Below, in pieces: positions 26,414 to 35,378 of a stretch of DNA of 64,000 bases (its first letter is position 1; every line of letters starts with the position of its first letter). The translations under genes were made by a program, and so were the position numbers. Origin of the DNA: Haloarcula sp. CBA1129 (GTDB lineage: Archaea > Halobacteriota > Halobacteria > Halobacteriales > Haloarculaceae); assembly GCF_008729015.1 (NCBI RefSeq), contig NZ_RKSM01000001.1, positions 3,038,001 through 3,102,000 of the forward strand, read 5' to 3'. The notes beneath the pieces are model-generated. The model was not told the origin of the DNA. It made no database searches and saw nothing but the letters and a program-made list of their open reading frames with translations.

Positions 26414-27670
26414 ATGGAACAATACGACCAACTCTACCGTCTGTATAAAAGCGTAGACACGACGACGCTGCGCGGATATCAGGAGTTCGTCGACCTGTTT
26501 CCCCCGCTCAGCTCGACCGTTGCGCTGGAACAGTGGGAAACCGCCAGCGACCGACTCGATGACCTCAAAGCCGACATCACAGCGGAATTCTCCGGGACCG
26601 GCGAGACCTACGCAGAAATCGCGGCCCGGCTGACCCGCGACGAGGCCTTCACCGCGCTCGACCTCTATTCGAAGTACGACCGGTCGGTGAACGTGCTCGT
26701 GCTGGACGTCGACGAGACGCTCCGCTCGGCCGGCGACACCGACAACGAAATCCCCCGGGATACGCTGTATCTCCTGACGCAGTTCCACGAAGCGGGCGTC
26801 CCCATCGTCGTCTGTACCGGCCAGACCTTGGAGAACGTCAAGGGGTTCATGATTCAGGGCCTTGGCAACGACCTCGTTTCCTCCGGACAGATGAGCATTG
26901 TCTATGAGTCCGGTAACGGCGTGTTCACCCCCAAGCACGGCGAAGACACCAAGCGACTCCTCTACGAGCGCCTCGACGACGCGGTCGTGGACGTGTTCGA
27001 GACCGTCCGCCGTCGAGTCCTCTCGGAGGCCCCAGACGCCGTGGGTAAGCGCTGTCATCTTCAGGGCAACGAGTTCAACGTCACGCTGAAGCCCAACGCC
27101 GAGGTCGGGAGCGACAACGCCGTCGAAATCATCGACGAGTCGCTGCGCTACCTCTGTGGCCTCGTCGGCGACGCTATCGCCACACAAGTTGACGCCGCGG
27201 TCGACGACCCCGCAGGCTACGCGCGGGCCTACTTCAGCCGCGACCCGGAGATTCTCGACGTGTTGGAGTCGGGCGGCCTGTCGACCGACGCCGACATCGA
27301 CGACGCGCCCGAGGCCTTCCGTGCTATCCTCGAACGCGTCGATCTGGGCTATTACGAGGGCGATGCGGCCGAACTCGTGAGCCTCGAACTGGACAAATCC
27401 GCCGGCGTCGAGGAGGCCTTCGACGTGCTCGGCATCGACGACCCGTTCGCGCTCGTGATGGGTGATAGCAAGAGCGACCTGCGGGTGATGCGCTGGGTCG
27501 ACGAGCACGACGCCGGCATCGCCGCTGCCCCCGCACACTCCTCACCGGACGTGCTCGACCACGTCAGTTCGAAGGATGACCTAGTGTACGAGGCCGGCGA
27601 CGCCAGCACGGTGCTGCGGACGATCTACGGTATCAGCCTCGTCGAGCAACTGGACGAGCGGGGCGAGTGA
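26414..27670 (+). CDS. HAD-superfamily hydrolase with extra N-terminal domain
   Basis: A 418-residue protein. A helical N-terminal region (1-90) precedes a HAD phosphatase core with motif I LVLDVDETLRS (second Asp present), a motif II threonine in VVCTGQ and motif IV GDSKSDLRVMRW. A large cap lies between. It resembles haloarchaeal HAD hydrolases of undefined substrate, possibly sugar-phosphate phosphatases. ATG at 26414 is preferred over a GTG 12 bp upstream. A T6 run downstream looks like a terminator. Confidence 0.85.
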   Translation: MEQYDQLYRLYKSVDTTTLRGYQEFVDLFPPLSSTVALEQWETASDRLDDLKADITAEFSGTGETYAEIAARLTRDEAFTALDLYSKYDRSVNVLVLDVDETLRSAGDTDNEIPRDTLYLLTQFHEAGVPIVVCTGQTLENVKGFMIQGLGNDLVSSGQMSIVYESGNGVFTPKHGEDTKRLLYERLDDAVVDVFETVRRRVLSEAPDAVGKRCHLQGNEFNVTLKPNAEVGSDNAVEIIDESLRYLCGLVGDAIATQVDAAVDDPAGYARAYFSRDPEILDVLESGGLSTDADIDDAPEAFRAILERVDLGYYEGDAAELVSLELDKSAGVEEAFDVLGIDDPFALVMGDSKSDLRVMRWVDEHDAGIAAAPAHSSPDVLDHVSSKDDLVYEAGDASTVLRTIYGISLVEQLDERGE

Positions 27671-27687
27671 GCGACCGTTCCGCGTCG

Positions 27688-27693
27688 TTTTTT
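27688..27693 (+). terminator. T-run terminator after the HAD gene
   Basis: A run of six T 17 bp after the stop, following GC-rich sequence, is the usual archaeal termination signal. Confidence 0.45.
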
Positions 27694-27761
27694 GCTCTCC
27701 ATGTACTGGTTCGGTTGTCTCTCCACCCAACAGTTAGGCGTCCGCTGACCGAACGACGACC

Positions 27762-28268
27762 ATGAGTCTTGATACCGTGTTCGGGCAGGTACCGGACCCG
27801 CAGTCGTACTCTTTCCCGGACTACTCGCTCCCGCAGGGCGACCCGGTCAAACCCATTGCGCTGACCGACGACGAGCTGACGGCGCTGCTCGACCTGTACG
27901 ATGCGTTCAGTGCTGTAGACCCGACTGGGATGGATTCGAACCCGTTCCTCCGGGCGACCAGCGAGTTCCTCCAGCAGACGCTCGGTGCGCCGCTCACTCG
28001 TCCCGACGAGGAACTGAACGACGACATCGCCGCCCTGCTCAACGACTTTTCCGACGACTTGGGCGGGCAGCCGATGGGCGTCGTCGACGCGACGCCGGCC
28101 CACCACCGGACGCTGTACTTCTTTCTGACCAGTTGCAAGGCGTACCACATGGCCCCGCATCTGCAGTTCGACCCCGACCCGGCCGCCGTCGAGACGCTGT
28201 ATGCGGTGTACGAACGCGTCACCGAGCAGGCGTTCTATCTCAAGCGGCCGAAAAGCGTGCTCGAGTGA
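27762..28268 (+). CDS. Conserved haloarchaeal hypothetical protein
   Basis: A 168-residue acidic, mainly helical protein without membrane segments or Cys clusters. It has a helical segment LTDDELTALLDLYDAF, a HHRTLYFFLTSCKAYHM stretch and a C-terminal helix. I do not recognise a characterised family. Codon use and the ATG at 27762 fit a real gene. The next gene (28322) begins 53 bp later on the same strand with its own TATA-like element. Confidence 0.7.
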   Translation: MSLDTVFGQVPDPQSYSFPDYSLPQGDPVKPIALTDDELTALLDLYDAFSAVDPTGMDSNPFLRATSEFLQQTLGAPLTRPDEELNDDIAALLNDFSDDLGGQPMGVVDATPAHHRTLYFFLTSCKAYHMAPHLQFDPDPAAVETLYAVYERVTEQAFYLKRPKSVLE

Positions 28269-28291
28269 CGACCGGCGGCCGCTCCGGTCCG

Positions 28292-28297
28292 TTTATC
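28292..28297 (+). promoter_or_regulatory. TATA-like element upstream of 28322
   Basis: tttatc lies 25-30 bp before the ATG at 28322, matching leaderless spacing. Confidence 0.4.
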
Positions 28298-28321
28298 GGG
28301 GAGCGAAGTAAACTGCCGCCA

Positions 28322-28522
28322 ATGACAGCTGACCAGCCCGAGATCCCGGTCGTCTGCGAGGAGTGCGGGACGCGAACATCGGTCGCATTTGACGACGTCG
28401 AGGACGCCGTCGCGCGCCACAACGAGCAACTCCACGACGGCGAGCCGGTCGCCGAGGTCGACCCCGATGTACTGGAGGAACTCGCCGACCGGCTCGCGAA
28501 GGATATCGGCCTGTTGGAGTAG
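28322..28522 (+). CDS. Small CxxC protein, 66 residues
   Basis: A 66-residue acidic protein with one CEEC pair near the N-terminus (residues 12-15), then a His in AVARHNEQLH that could complete a zinc site, and an amphipathic C-terminal helix (VLEELADRLAKDIGLLE). This pattern is common among haloarchaeal mini-proteins of unknown function. It is convergent with the following gene, stop to stop with no spacer. Confidence 0.7.
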   Translation: MTADQPEIPVVCEECGTRTSVAFDDVEDAVARHNEQLHDGEPVAEVDPDVLEELADRLAKDIGLLE

Positions 28523-28972
28523 TCAGTCGTCCAGCGGGAGCCGCTCGTAGGCCTCGCGGTCAGCGCTGGCGGCGAGCGTGCGCGGCCGCAGCCGACAGAC
28601 GTTCTTCACGGTACGCGGACCGAGCACGCGGGGCGAGACGAAACGCGGTCGCCCCGCCTCGGTTCCGGGGCCGTCGCCCAGCGCGAGTACTGCGCCGTTG
28701 AGATCGGCGAGCGGGATACACGCTAGGTCGCCGTTCGCCGATTCGAACTGGACATGGGTCGTGTCGCCGGGCATCGCCGCCGCTTCCAGCAGGTCGAACA
28801 CGGCGACGCCGGTGTATTCGCGTTCAATCCGGTCGCCCGAGGCACACTCGAACGCGACCGGCCCGCGGACGACATCGAAGGGGAGCGTTTCGGGTGCCAC
28901 GTCCCAAGGAAGCACTAGCGGGTCAGCCCCGTCGATGCGGACCGTCGGGCGTCTCTCTGGCGTCTGGGCCAT
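28523..28972 (-). CDS. Small protein resembling a molybdopterin-dependent oxidoreductase domain
   Basis: A 149-residue protein. The ordering of short strands, GVAVFDLLEAA, VQFESANGDLACIPL and the ending LGPRTVKNVCRL, resembles the C-terminal half of the sulfite-oxidase-type molybdopterin fold (strand, then F/DLL, then xFxSxDG). It is too short for a full cofactor site and the cofactor cysteine cannot be assigned. It may be a degenerate or accessory protein. The similarity is from memory and not strong. Confidence 0.5.
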   Translation of the reverse strand: MAQTPERRPTVRIDGADPLVLPWDVAPETLPFDVVRGPVAFECASGDRIEREYTGVAVFDLLEAAAMPGDTTHVQFESANGDLACIPLADLNGAVLALGDGPGTEAGRPRFVSPRVLGPRTVKNVCRLRPRTLAASADREAYERLPLDD

Positions 28973-29042
28973 GAGCTACCCTTTCGGCCTGTGGACCTTC
29001 AGCAGTTCGGGACGGCCATGATTTGCCATCCCGATCTAACTC

Positions 29043-29354
29043 TTATTCCCGCGAGTGGAGCGAGTACGCGATAAAGAGAACGCCGACGAACTGGAACGCG
29101 CGGGTGACGAGCGTGAGCGGCTGCTGGAACTGGCTGGAAAGCAGCCCCTGACGCAGGAGGACTGAGCCGGTGAACGCCACGACGAAAGCCACCGCAGTGA
29201 GACAGAACAGCCCGACCGAGAGATACTGCATCGCGCGGCTGTTGTGCCGTCGATACCCCCGGTAGGCCTGATAGCCGACGTACCCACCCAGTACTGTCGA
29301 GCCAAACGCCAGAGCGGTAATGAGCCAGTTCGTGAGCGTTTCGATGGCGACCAT
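29043..29354 (-). CDS. DUF7521-type membrane protein
   Basis: A 103-residue protein with three membrane segments (about residues 8-27, 43-64 and 79-98) and a basic loop YRGYRRHNSRAM between the first two. This is the pattern of a haloarchaeal family (DUF7521 by my recollection) that is regularly paired with a winged-helix regulator, as here: the regulator gene ends 1 bp before this ATG. A signalling pair is a reasonable inference; the function is unknown. Confidence 0.75.
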   Translation of the reverse strand: MVAIETLTNWLITALAFGSTVLGGYVGYQAYRGYRRHNSRAMQYLSVGLFCLTAVAFVVAFTGSVLLRQGLLSSQFQQPLTLVTRAFQFVGVLFIAYSLHSRE

Positions 29355-29355
29355 G

Positions 29356-29727
29356 TCAGAGATTCTCCCACATCTTTGTGAATCGGTCCGCGGTGTCCTG
29401 TTCGTCCTGTCCCGGGAACGCCGGCGGCTCAGCCCGCTCGATTTCGGTCTCGAAATCGCCGTCGGCAAGCGCCAGCGAGAACTCCGACAGCGTGGCAGCG
29501 AACACGCTGTAGTCGTTGCCGCCCGTCTCTATCTGGGTCTGTTCCTCGATGAGGCCGTACTCCTGAAGCCACTCGACCCGTCTGTACACGGTCGGTTGTG
29601 ACATCTCACACTGGTCGGCGAGCTGTTTCGCGGACATGGGTTTGACACTCGTTGCTGCGAGGATGTCCCGGGCGTACTCGTCACTGAGCAGGTCGAGGAT
29701 GTCGCCCACGGCCGGGTCCTCACTCAC
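29356..29727 (-). CDS. Winged-helix transcriptional regulator
   Basis: A 123-residue regulator with an ArsR-like winged helix: LLSDEYARDILAATSVKP, then the recognition helix QLADQCEMSQPTVYRRVEWLQEYGLI and wing. The GTG at 29727 (MSEDPAVGD) is preferred over an upstream TTG at 29739 because a TATA element (29752-29760) sits at leaderless distance from it. It is translationally coupled to the DUF7521-type membrane protein and likely controls it. Confidence 0.85.
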   Translation of the reverse strand: MSEDPAVGDILDLLSDEYARDILAATSVKPMSAKQLADQCEMSQPTVYRRVEWLQEYGLIEEQTQIETGGNDYSVFAATLSEFSLALADGDFETEIERAEPPAFPGQDEQDTADRFTKMWENL

Positions 29728-29751
29728 GTACTGGCCCAACGTCCCGTCCCT

Positions 29752-29760
29752 GAATAAAAG
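29752..29760 (-). promoter_or_regulatory. TATA box of the winged-helix regulator
   Basis: On the minus strand this reads ttttattca. It is 25-33 bp upstream of the GTG start at 29727 and decides in favour of that start over the TTG at 29739. Confidence 0.5.
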
Positions 29761-30091
29761 GTCCTGTCAGTTTCCGAGTCAGAAGTCACCCGCGTCAGAG
29801 AAGGGCACAGCGTCAGCGGAGACCGGCGCGGTCAGGGCGTCGCCTTCGGGCGAAGGTGGGGCGAGGGAGGGGACCAGTTTACGGACGGCCTGACCCACAG
29901 CACCCCCAGGGTGGCAGTTCTGGGGGACCCCAGGGCAGTGTGGTGGACAGACAGCGGCCATCGCCGGAGGGCGTTGGTGGCACGGTTGTTGTCAGGGCCG
30001 CTGCACTCGAATTGAGGTGGCGTTCCATAATATAACGTGCAGTCGAACTTCTGGCCCAGAAAACGGCGGCTTGATATGCCAGCGGGGGTGT
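29761..30091. other. Gene-free interval with mutually exclusive hairpins and a minus-strand TATA box
   Basis: A 330-bp stretch with no convincing protein gene. It contains CCCCCAG (29903-29909), CTGGGGG (29920-29926) and CCCCAG (29928-29933): the central segment can pair with either flank, giving two alternative hairpins. A TATA-like ttatatt on the minus strand lies near 30020-30030, and no start codon with good coding follows it at leaderless distance. A small ORF of 48 codons exists on the minus strand but overlaps the TATA box, so it is not counted as a gene. A small RNA or long leader is possible. Confidence 0.35.
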
Positions 30092-31276
30092 TCACTCGCC
30101 GCTGGGACAGCCGATTGACTGGCCGACCGTGATGAGTCGGTCCGCGGACACGCCCTCACCGCGAATCGTGTATCGGTACCGCTCACAGCTCCACGAAACT
30201 GAGGTCGTCAGCCCGTAGCTGACCTGTACCGGTTGCCCGTCGATTGTCGCCGTCTGGCTGGTGCTCTCCCCCACACTCGGCCGGTCGTACTTGGCAACGG
30301 TGATCAGACTGGTTCGGTTCATATAACGGAGGCCGACGCTGTGGACTCGTCCCCGTGTCTGGGTCGCATAGGTCAGTTCGTACCCCGGTGGAATGTCGGG
30401 TTCTGGGACCTGTACCTCGGTGTCGGCTTCGAGTGCACCGACTGACTCGTAGGTCTGTCTCTCGGGCGTCTCCGGGACGGTGACGGTAGTGCCGTCTGGG
30501 AAGTCGGGGGTAAACACGTCATCGGACACACCGGTATCGTAGGTGACGTTTGTGTGCGTCGTCGTCACGACTGTTCGCTCACCGTCGGCCGTCCACGCAG
30601 TGCGTTTTTTCACCGGAAAGAACTGCTCTGTGTCTACCCAGATCGTCTGCTCGTAGGCCGCTGTGTCGTCTTTCGGTGCCACGTGGATGACGTACGCCTC
30701 ACGCCCGTCGATTGCTTCAGTACCGCGGTAGCTGACGGTCATTGAGCCAGCAGACACGGTTGGCCGTTGCTCGCCGCGGGGAACGACGGGCAACGGCTCA
30801 ACCGACGGCGAGTCGGTTGTCGTATCGGCCGCTGTAGACATGTTGAGATTCGCAAACAGACGCTGCAGCCGCTCGCCCTGCTCTGAATCGGTTCTGCTGA
30901 GAGTGATGCGTGTGGCGTTCTCGCGGCGCTGGTCGTACAGCCACAGCATCGACCCGTTCGACACCCGGCGGTCGTATCGCTCGACGGTGCTGTTGACGAC
31001 TGCCAGCCGTTTCTTCTGGGTCCCCGGCTGGAGCGCGGCGGCGTAGGTCGTTTGGCTTGCAACCGTCCCGTTCCGGGTAATCGTCGTCGTCTGTGTCGCG
31101 TTCACGCCGTCTATCGACTCGTAGCGTTGTTGCACGTCCGCGTCGATCCGGGGCTGATCTGCGGTTCCGGCGCTCGCGAACGCAAGTGACCATATCGCAA
31201 TCGCCAGCACACCGACGACGACTACCGTCGCGATGGTGAGCACCAGTCGTTCCGATGTGAGGTGTCGAGTGACCAT
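30092..31276 (-). CDS. LolA-like exported or membrane-anchored protein
   Basis: A 394-residue protein with an N-terminal membrane anchor (about residues 12-35) and a large extracellular part rich in beta strands and N-glycosylation sequons. It follows the pattern of haloarchaeal outer-membrane-lipoprotein-sorting (LolA) homologues: repeated strands, AYVIHVAPKDD and TIWVDTEQFFPVKKRT, then a second domain with DIPPGYELTYATQTR. No lipobox Cys is present. Archaea lack an outer membrane; the role in haloarchaea is unknown, perhaps lipid or lipoprotein handling. Confidence 0.75.
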   Translation of the reverse strand: MVTRHLTSERLVLTIATVVVVGVLAIAIWSLAFASAGTADQPRIDADVQQRYESIDGVNATQTTTITRNGTVASQTTYAAALQPGTQKKRLAVVNSTVERYDRRVSNGSMLWLYDQRRENATRITLSRTDSEQGERLQRLFANLNMSTAADTTTDSPSVEPLPVVPRGEQRPTVSAGSMTVSYRGTEAIDGREAYVIHVAPKDDTAAYEQTIWVDTEQFFPVKKRTAWTADGERTVVTTTHTNVTYDTGVSDDVFTPDFPDGTTVTVPETPERQTYESVGALEADTEVQVPEPDIPPGYELTYATQTRGRVHSVGLRYMNRTSLITVAKYDRPSVGESTSQTATIDGQPVQVSYGLTTSVSWSCERYRYTIRGEGVSADRLITVGQSIGCPSGE

Positions 31277-31383
31277 TTGTGGGGTACAGGGCGGGGACTG
31301 CCTGACGCTGTGCGGTCAGTCCGAATGACAGCGTTACGTATCACATTACCGGCATCATAAGTAAAAGCATCTGTCTACCTCGG

Positions 31384-32229
31384 TCAGTAGTCGCCGAGGA
31401 CGCCGAGCCGTCTGGCCCGCCGCGTCGTGTACTGGAACACGACGTATCCTAGCAGTACGTAGCCGGCTGGGACACCGACGAGGAGGCTCAGGTCGACGGC
31501 GGAGAACTGCCACAGCCGGGTCCCGTCGACCATTGCCCGCTGCAGCAGTGCGCTCCCGTGAGCCAGTGGCAGGACCCGCGTCCAGCCGAGTTCGAACACG
31601 GGCGCGGAGATGAGGATAATGAACCCGAACTGAAGTAGATTGAGCCAGTTCCCGATGCGCTTGTACAGCACCGCGACGCCGCCGGCAGCGAAGCCCAGAC
31701 CCAGCACCGACGCGATGGTCAGCGACGCGACGACGACGACCGTAAGCACGTTCAACTGGAGCGTCGTCCCGGTGATCGCAAGCATCACCGCAAGCACTAC
31801 TGTCGAGGTGATGAACGTCCGGACGACTTTCGCGACGCCTTTGCAGAACGCGACCGGCGCGAAGCCAAACGGCGTCATGACGTGCCGTTCGAGCGTCCCC
31901 CACTGGGCCTCGCTGCCGATGTCGTTCGAGATGGACTGATACGCGCCGACAGAGAGGGACCACAGGAAGTAACCGACGATGATGCCCTCGATGGAGTCTG
32001 TTATCGCCTGCCCGGCGAGCATTCGGCCGCCGTAAAACAGCAGGCCGAAGAAGAACACCGAGATGACGATACCGCCGACCGCGTTGGCCGGATAGCGGAC
32101 GAAGATGAGGTACTCGCGGTACAGCACCGCCCGCGCGAGGTCGAGATAGCCGGCCTGCATGGCGGCATCGACGGCCGGAGTCTCGCTGCCGTCACTGCCG
32201 CTCGCGTGCGTGTCAGTACTCGCCGTCAT
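31384..32229 (-). CDS. ABC-2 type transporter permease
   Basis: A 281-residue permease with six membrane segments in the ABC-2 pattern, a short cytosolic N-terminus rich in Ser and Asp, and the signature GSEAQWGTLERHVMTPFGFAPVAFCKG between the second and third segments. Its start is 19 bp downstream of the ATPase stop, so the two genes form an operon. Likely an exporter of a drug, lipid or polysaccharide; the substrate is unknown. Confidence 0.88.
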   Translation of the reverse strand: MTASTDTHASGSDGSETPAVDAAMQAGYLDLARAVLYREYLIFVRYPANAVGGIVISVFFFGLLFYGGRMLAGQAITDSIEGIIVGYFLWSLSVGAYQSISNDIGSEAQWGTLERHVMTPFGFAPVAFCKGVAKVVRTFITSTVVLAVMLAITGTTLQLNVLTVVVVASLTIASVLGLGFAAGGVAVLYKRIGNWLNLLQFGFIILISAPVFELGWTRVLPLAHGSALLQRAMVDGTRLWQFSAVDLSLLVGVPAGYVLLGYVVFQYTTRRARRLGVLGDY

Positions 32230-32248
32230 CGACTCGACTCCTGGCCTG

Positions 32249-33265
32249 TCATGGTCCGTGACCCGTGATCTCGACGAACACGTCCTCTAAATCCGGTTCG
32301 ACCGTGCCGACGCCGGTCAGCGTCACGTCGTGGTCCCGACACAGGGCCAGCAGGCGGTAGAACCCGTCGCTGTCGGTCGCTACCTCGACGCGCCGGCCCC
32401 GCTCGACGCTCGTCACGTCGACCACCTCGAAGCGCTCCCGGATGGTCCCCAGCAGGTCGTCGGAGATGTCGGGACTAGTGACGGCGAAGGCGTTCGCGGT
32501 GAACTGGTCGAGTACGGCCGGGACGCTGTCGTCTGCGATGATCTCTCCCTCGTTCATGATGATGACCCGGTCACAGACGTCCTCGATGACATCCATATCG
32601 TGGCTGCTGACGACGGCCGTGAGGTCGCGCTCGTCGACGATACGGCGCAGTTCCCGTCGCAACGTCAGCGAGCTTTCCACGTCCAGTCCCAGCGTCGGCT
32701 CGTCGAGAAACACCAGATCGGACTCGCTTGCCAGCACGCTCGCCAGCGACACCTTCTGTTTCATTCCCCGAGAGAGGTCCCGAACCGGTTCGTCGGCCTT
32801 CTCTAGGAGATCGAGTTTCGCCAGTAGCCGCTCGTGTCGGTCGGCGACAGCATCCGGCTTGACGCCCTTGATGGTCGAGAAATAGCGCAGGTTCTCCCGA
32901 ACGGTCAGCCGCCAGTAGTCGTTTCGCGCGCCTTCGAGCATCCCGTCGACGTGGCGGTAGGCTGCCCGCGGGTTCTCGTTCATATCGATACCCTGAACGT
33001 GAATCTTCCCGGAATCAGGCAACACCAGCCCGAGAATCGATTTTATCGTCGTCGTCTTGCCCGCCCCGTTGGGGCCCAGCAGGCCGACGACCGTGCCCTG
33101 CTCGATGCGAAACGACACGTCGTCGACGGCCGTCACCGCGTCCGCGCCGCTCCCGAACTGCTTTGACAACCCCTCGACGGCGAGTGCGGGCGTCGCTTCG
33201 GCCCGCGGCGCAGCCGACTGGTCGGTGACTCGCGAGCCCCGCCGGGGCGGGCGCTGGGATGACAT
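32249..33265 (-). CDS. ABC transporter ATP-binding protein (NatA/DrrA type)
   Basis: A 338-residue ATPase with Walker A GPNGAGKTT, signature LSRGMKQKV, Walker B LVFLDEPTLG and H-loop SSHDMDVIEDV. A 100-residue C-terminal extension is usual for DrrA-type exporter ATPases. The ATG at 33265 (MSSQRPP) is used. It pairs with the permease at 31384. Cytosolic face of the membrane. Confidence 0.92.
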   Translation of the reverse strand: MSSQRPPRRGSRVTDQSAAPRAEATPALAVEGLSKQFGSGADAVTAVDDVSFRIEQGTVVGLLGPNGAGKTTTIKSILGLVLPDSGKIHVQGIDMNENPRAAYRHVDGMLEGARNDYWRLTVRENLRYFSTIKGVKPDAVADRHERLLAKLDLLEKADEPVRDLSRGMKQKVSLASVLASESDLVFLDEPTLGLDVESSLTLRRELRRIVDERDLTAVVSSHDMDVIEDVCDRVIIMNEGEIIADDSVPAVLDQFTANAFAVTSPDISDDLLGTIRERFEVVDVTSVERGRRVEVATDSDGFYRLLALCRDHDVTLTGVGTVEPDLEDVFVEITGHGP

Positions 33266-33363
33266 TACCCATATTGAGGGCTTCAGACCCAAAAGGCCAG
33301 TCACGTCCCGCGTGAGTCTGCCGTCGGCGTCGCTGTTCCGTACCCGGCGTCTCCGCTGCCTGT

Positions 33364-35304
33364 TCAGTCGGGGTCGAGACCCGTCACCTCGAACCGCGCA
33401 CCGCCGTCGTCACTTTCTGTCACTGTGACCGTCCACCCGTGGACCTCGGCGATCCGCTGGACGATTTTGAGCCCGAACCCGGTCCCGTCCTCGCCGGTCG
33501 AGTACCCCCCTTCAAACACCTGTTCACGGGCGTCCACTGGAATACCCGGCCCGTTGTCGGCGACGTAGAAGCCGTGCCGATCCGCGTCTTCGACTGTCCC
33601 GACTCGCACAGTCACGTGCTCCCCGTCGTGGTCCGCGGCGCAGTCGGCCGGTGTCTGAGTGCTCGCGGCCCCGTGTTCGACACTGTTCCGCAGGAGGTTC
33701 GATAACAGCCGGCGGAGTTTCGCCGTATCAGCCCGAATCTGACGGTCGGCCTCGACAATGAGTGTCGCTTGGTCCCCCTCCACGGTCTGCCAGCACTCTT
33801 CGACGAGACTCGCAAGCGTGACGTATTCGAGGTCGGTCGCCGTTTCGCCGGCGCGTGCAAACGTCAGGAGGTCCTCTATCAGCGCTCGCATCCGCTCGTG
33901 AGCACGCGACACCTTGTCGAGCGCATCGCTATCACAGTCTGCTCTGGCCAGTTCCAGATTCCCTTCTGCGACTGTCAGCGGGTTTCGGAGGTCGTGGCTG
34001 ACGATGCTGGTGAACTCGTCGAGGCGCTCGTTTTTCTGTTCCAGCCGCTGTTCGTATGCCCTGCGCTGGGAGATGTCTCGTCCGATACCCACGGTTCCCG
34101 CTATCGCTCCGTCAGCGTCTGTCAGCCGGGTGCCAGCAAATTCGTATGGGATCCGCTCTCCGTCGGCAGTCAGAATCTCGGCTTCGACAGTCACCCGGTC
34201 AGTGGTTCGCACCTTGTCTATTGCCGCTTCGATTGCCTCGTACTCGTCATCGGGAAAGAAGTCCGAGATTGCCATCTCGTCGATTTCGTCGTCGCTATAT
34301 CCCGTGACTTCGGGGATGCGCTCGTTCCACCGCCGAAGGCCACCGTCCGTGTCGATGACGTAGAACAGGTCGCCGAGGGTATCGAGCGCTTGGTCGATGA
34401 ACTCACGTTCCTCGCGGAGCTGGCGGTCGCGGTCGAGACGGTTAAGCGCCGCCGTCGCGTGGACCGAGAGCGTCTGTGCGAGCGTGGCGTCCGTGTCGTC
34501 GAACGCACCGACCTCACACGAGCCAATGAGAAGGACGCCGTGGTCTCCGAGCGGAAGGATGAGCTCGCTACGGATGTCCGTCTCCGGATTGTACCGATCC
34601 GGGTTCGACGTGATATCGTCGTGAATCCGTGTTTGGCCGGTTTCGAAGGCCTGCCACGCGAGCCCGTCCCCCGGCCTGAATACCGGCGGCGTCCCGATGA
34701 GTTCCTCGACCTGCTCGGTCCATGCGACCGGATGCAGGCCGTCACCGTCGGCGAAGTGGACCGCGTTGGCCGGCATATTGAGGATGGTACGGGCAGTGTC
34801 TACTGTGATCTGCGCAACCGCATCCGCAGTCGTGGCTCGCATGAACGCTCTGGCGGTGGAGTGAAGCTCCTCGATAGCGCGCTCGCGCCGCGTGATCTGT
34901 GCGTGTTCGATGTCCTCCGCTGTCCGTTCGACAGCGTCGACGACGGTGTGTGCGAGTCGGGCGTACGGCTCGGCGCCGCCGTCGGCCCGGAGATACTCGG
35001 TCACCCCGGCGGAAATCGCGTCGCTGGCGGCTGCCTCGCTCCCCTCGCTGGTGAACAGCACGAACGGTAGGTCCGGCGCTCGCTTCCGGACCGCATCGAG
35101 GAACTCGACGCCAGTCTGCTCCGGCAGGTCGTAGCCAGCGATCACGCAGTCGAACGCTTCAGCGTCGAGCCGCTCGATGCCGTCAGCAGCGTTCGTCGCT
35201 GTCTCGACCGTGATGCCACAGTGCTCCTGTTCCAGAGCGTTTGTGGCCGCTTCGATGACAGCCGGATCGTCGTCGACGTGGAGGACACGGATCCGGTCGG
35301 GCAT
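33364..35304 (-). CDS. Hybrid sensor histidine kinase (receiver-GAF-PAS-HisKA-HATPase)
   Basis: A 646-residue soluble kinase. Residues 1-120 form a receiver domain with acidic pair DDDPAV. The position of the phosphoacceptor reads DCVIAGYD, where Ala replaces the Asp-containing motif of active receivers, so its phosphorylation is uncertain. Then come a GAF domain (about 150-290), a PAS domain (about 305-425), the dimerisation helix FTSIVSHDLRNPL with the phospho-His, and the ATPase with N box NLLRNSVEHG, VADNGPGIP and GTGFGLKIV. No membrane segment. An orphan kinase with no neighbouring regulator. Confidence 0.88.
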   Translation of the reverse strand: MPDRIRVLHVDDDPAVIEAATNALEQEHCGITVETATNAADGIERLDAEAFDCVIAGYDLPEQTGVEFLDAVRKRAPDLPFVLFTSEGSEAAASDAISAGVTEYLRADGGAEPYARLAHTVVDAVERTAEDIEHAQITRRERAIEELHSTARAFMRATTADAVAQITVDTARTILNMPANAVHFADGDGLHPVAWTEQVEELIGTPPVFRPGDGLAWQAFETGQTRIHDDITSNPDRYNPETDIRSELILPLGDHGVLLIGSCEVGAFDDTDATLAQTLSVHATAALNRLDRDRQLREEREFIDQALDTLGDLFYVIDTDGGLRRWNERIPEVTGYSDDEIDEMAISDFFPDDEYEAIEAAIDKVRTTDRVTVEAEILTADGERIPYEFAGTRLTDADGAIAGTVGIGRDISQRRAYEQRLEQKNERLDEFTSIVSHDLRNPLTVAEGNLELARADCDSDALDKVSRAHERMRALIEDLLTFARAGETATDLEYVTLASLVEECWQTVEGDQATLIVEADRQIRADTAKLRRLLSNLLRNSVEHGAASTQTPADCAADHDGEHVTVRVGTVEDADRHGFYVADNGPGIPVDAREQVFEGGYSTGEDGTGFGLKIVQRIAEVHGWTVTVTESDDGGARFEVTGLDPD

Positions 35305-35378
35305 TGCCGTCTAGCAGTGACAACGCGTGTATACCTTTTTGGTCGCGAGTATCTATATTGAGAATCGGGCGACAGCCG

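Noticed and set aside
29832-30030. Small minus-strand ORF starting MERHLNSS
   Set aside because: The ATG overlaps the only TATA-like element, so a transcript from it could not include the start; amino-acid content is Pro/Gly/Trp-rich without family match.
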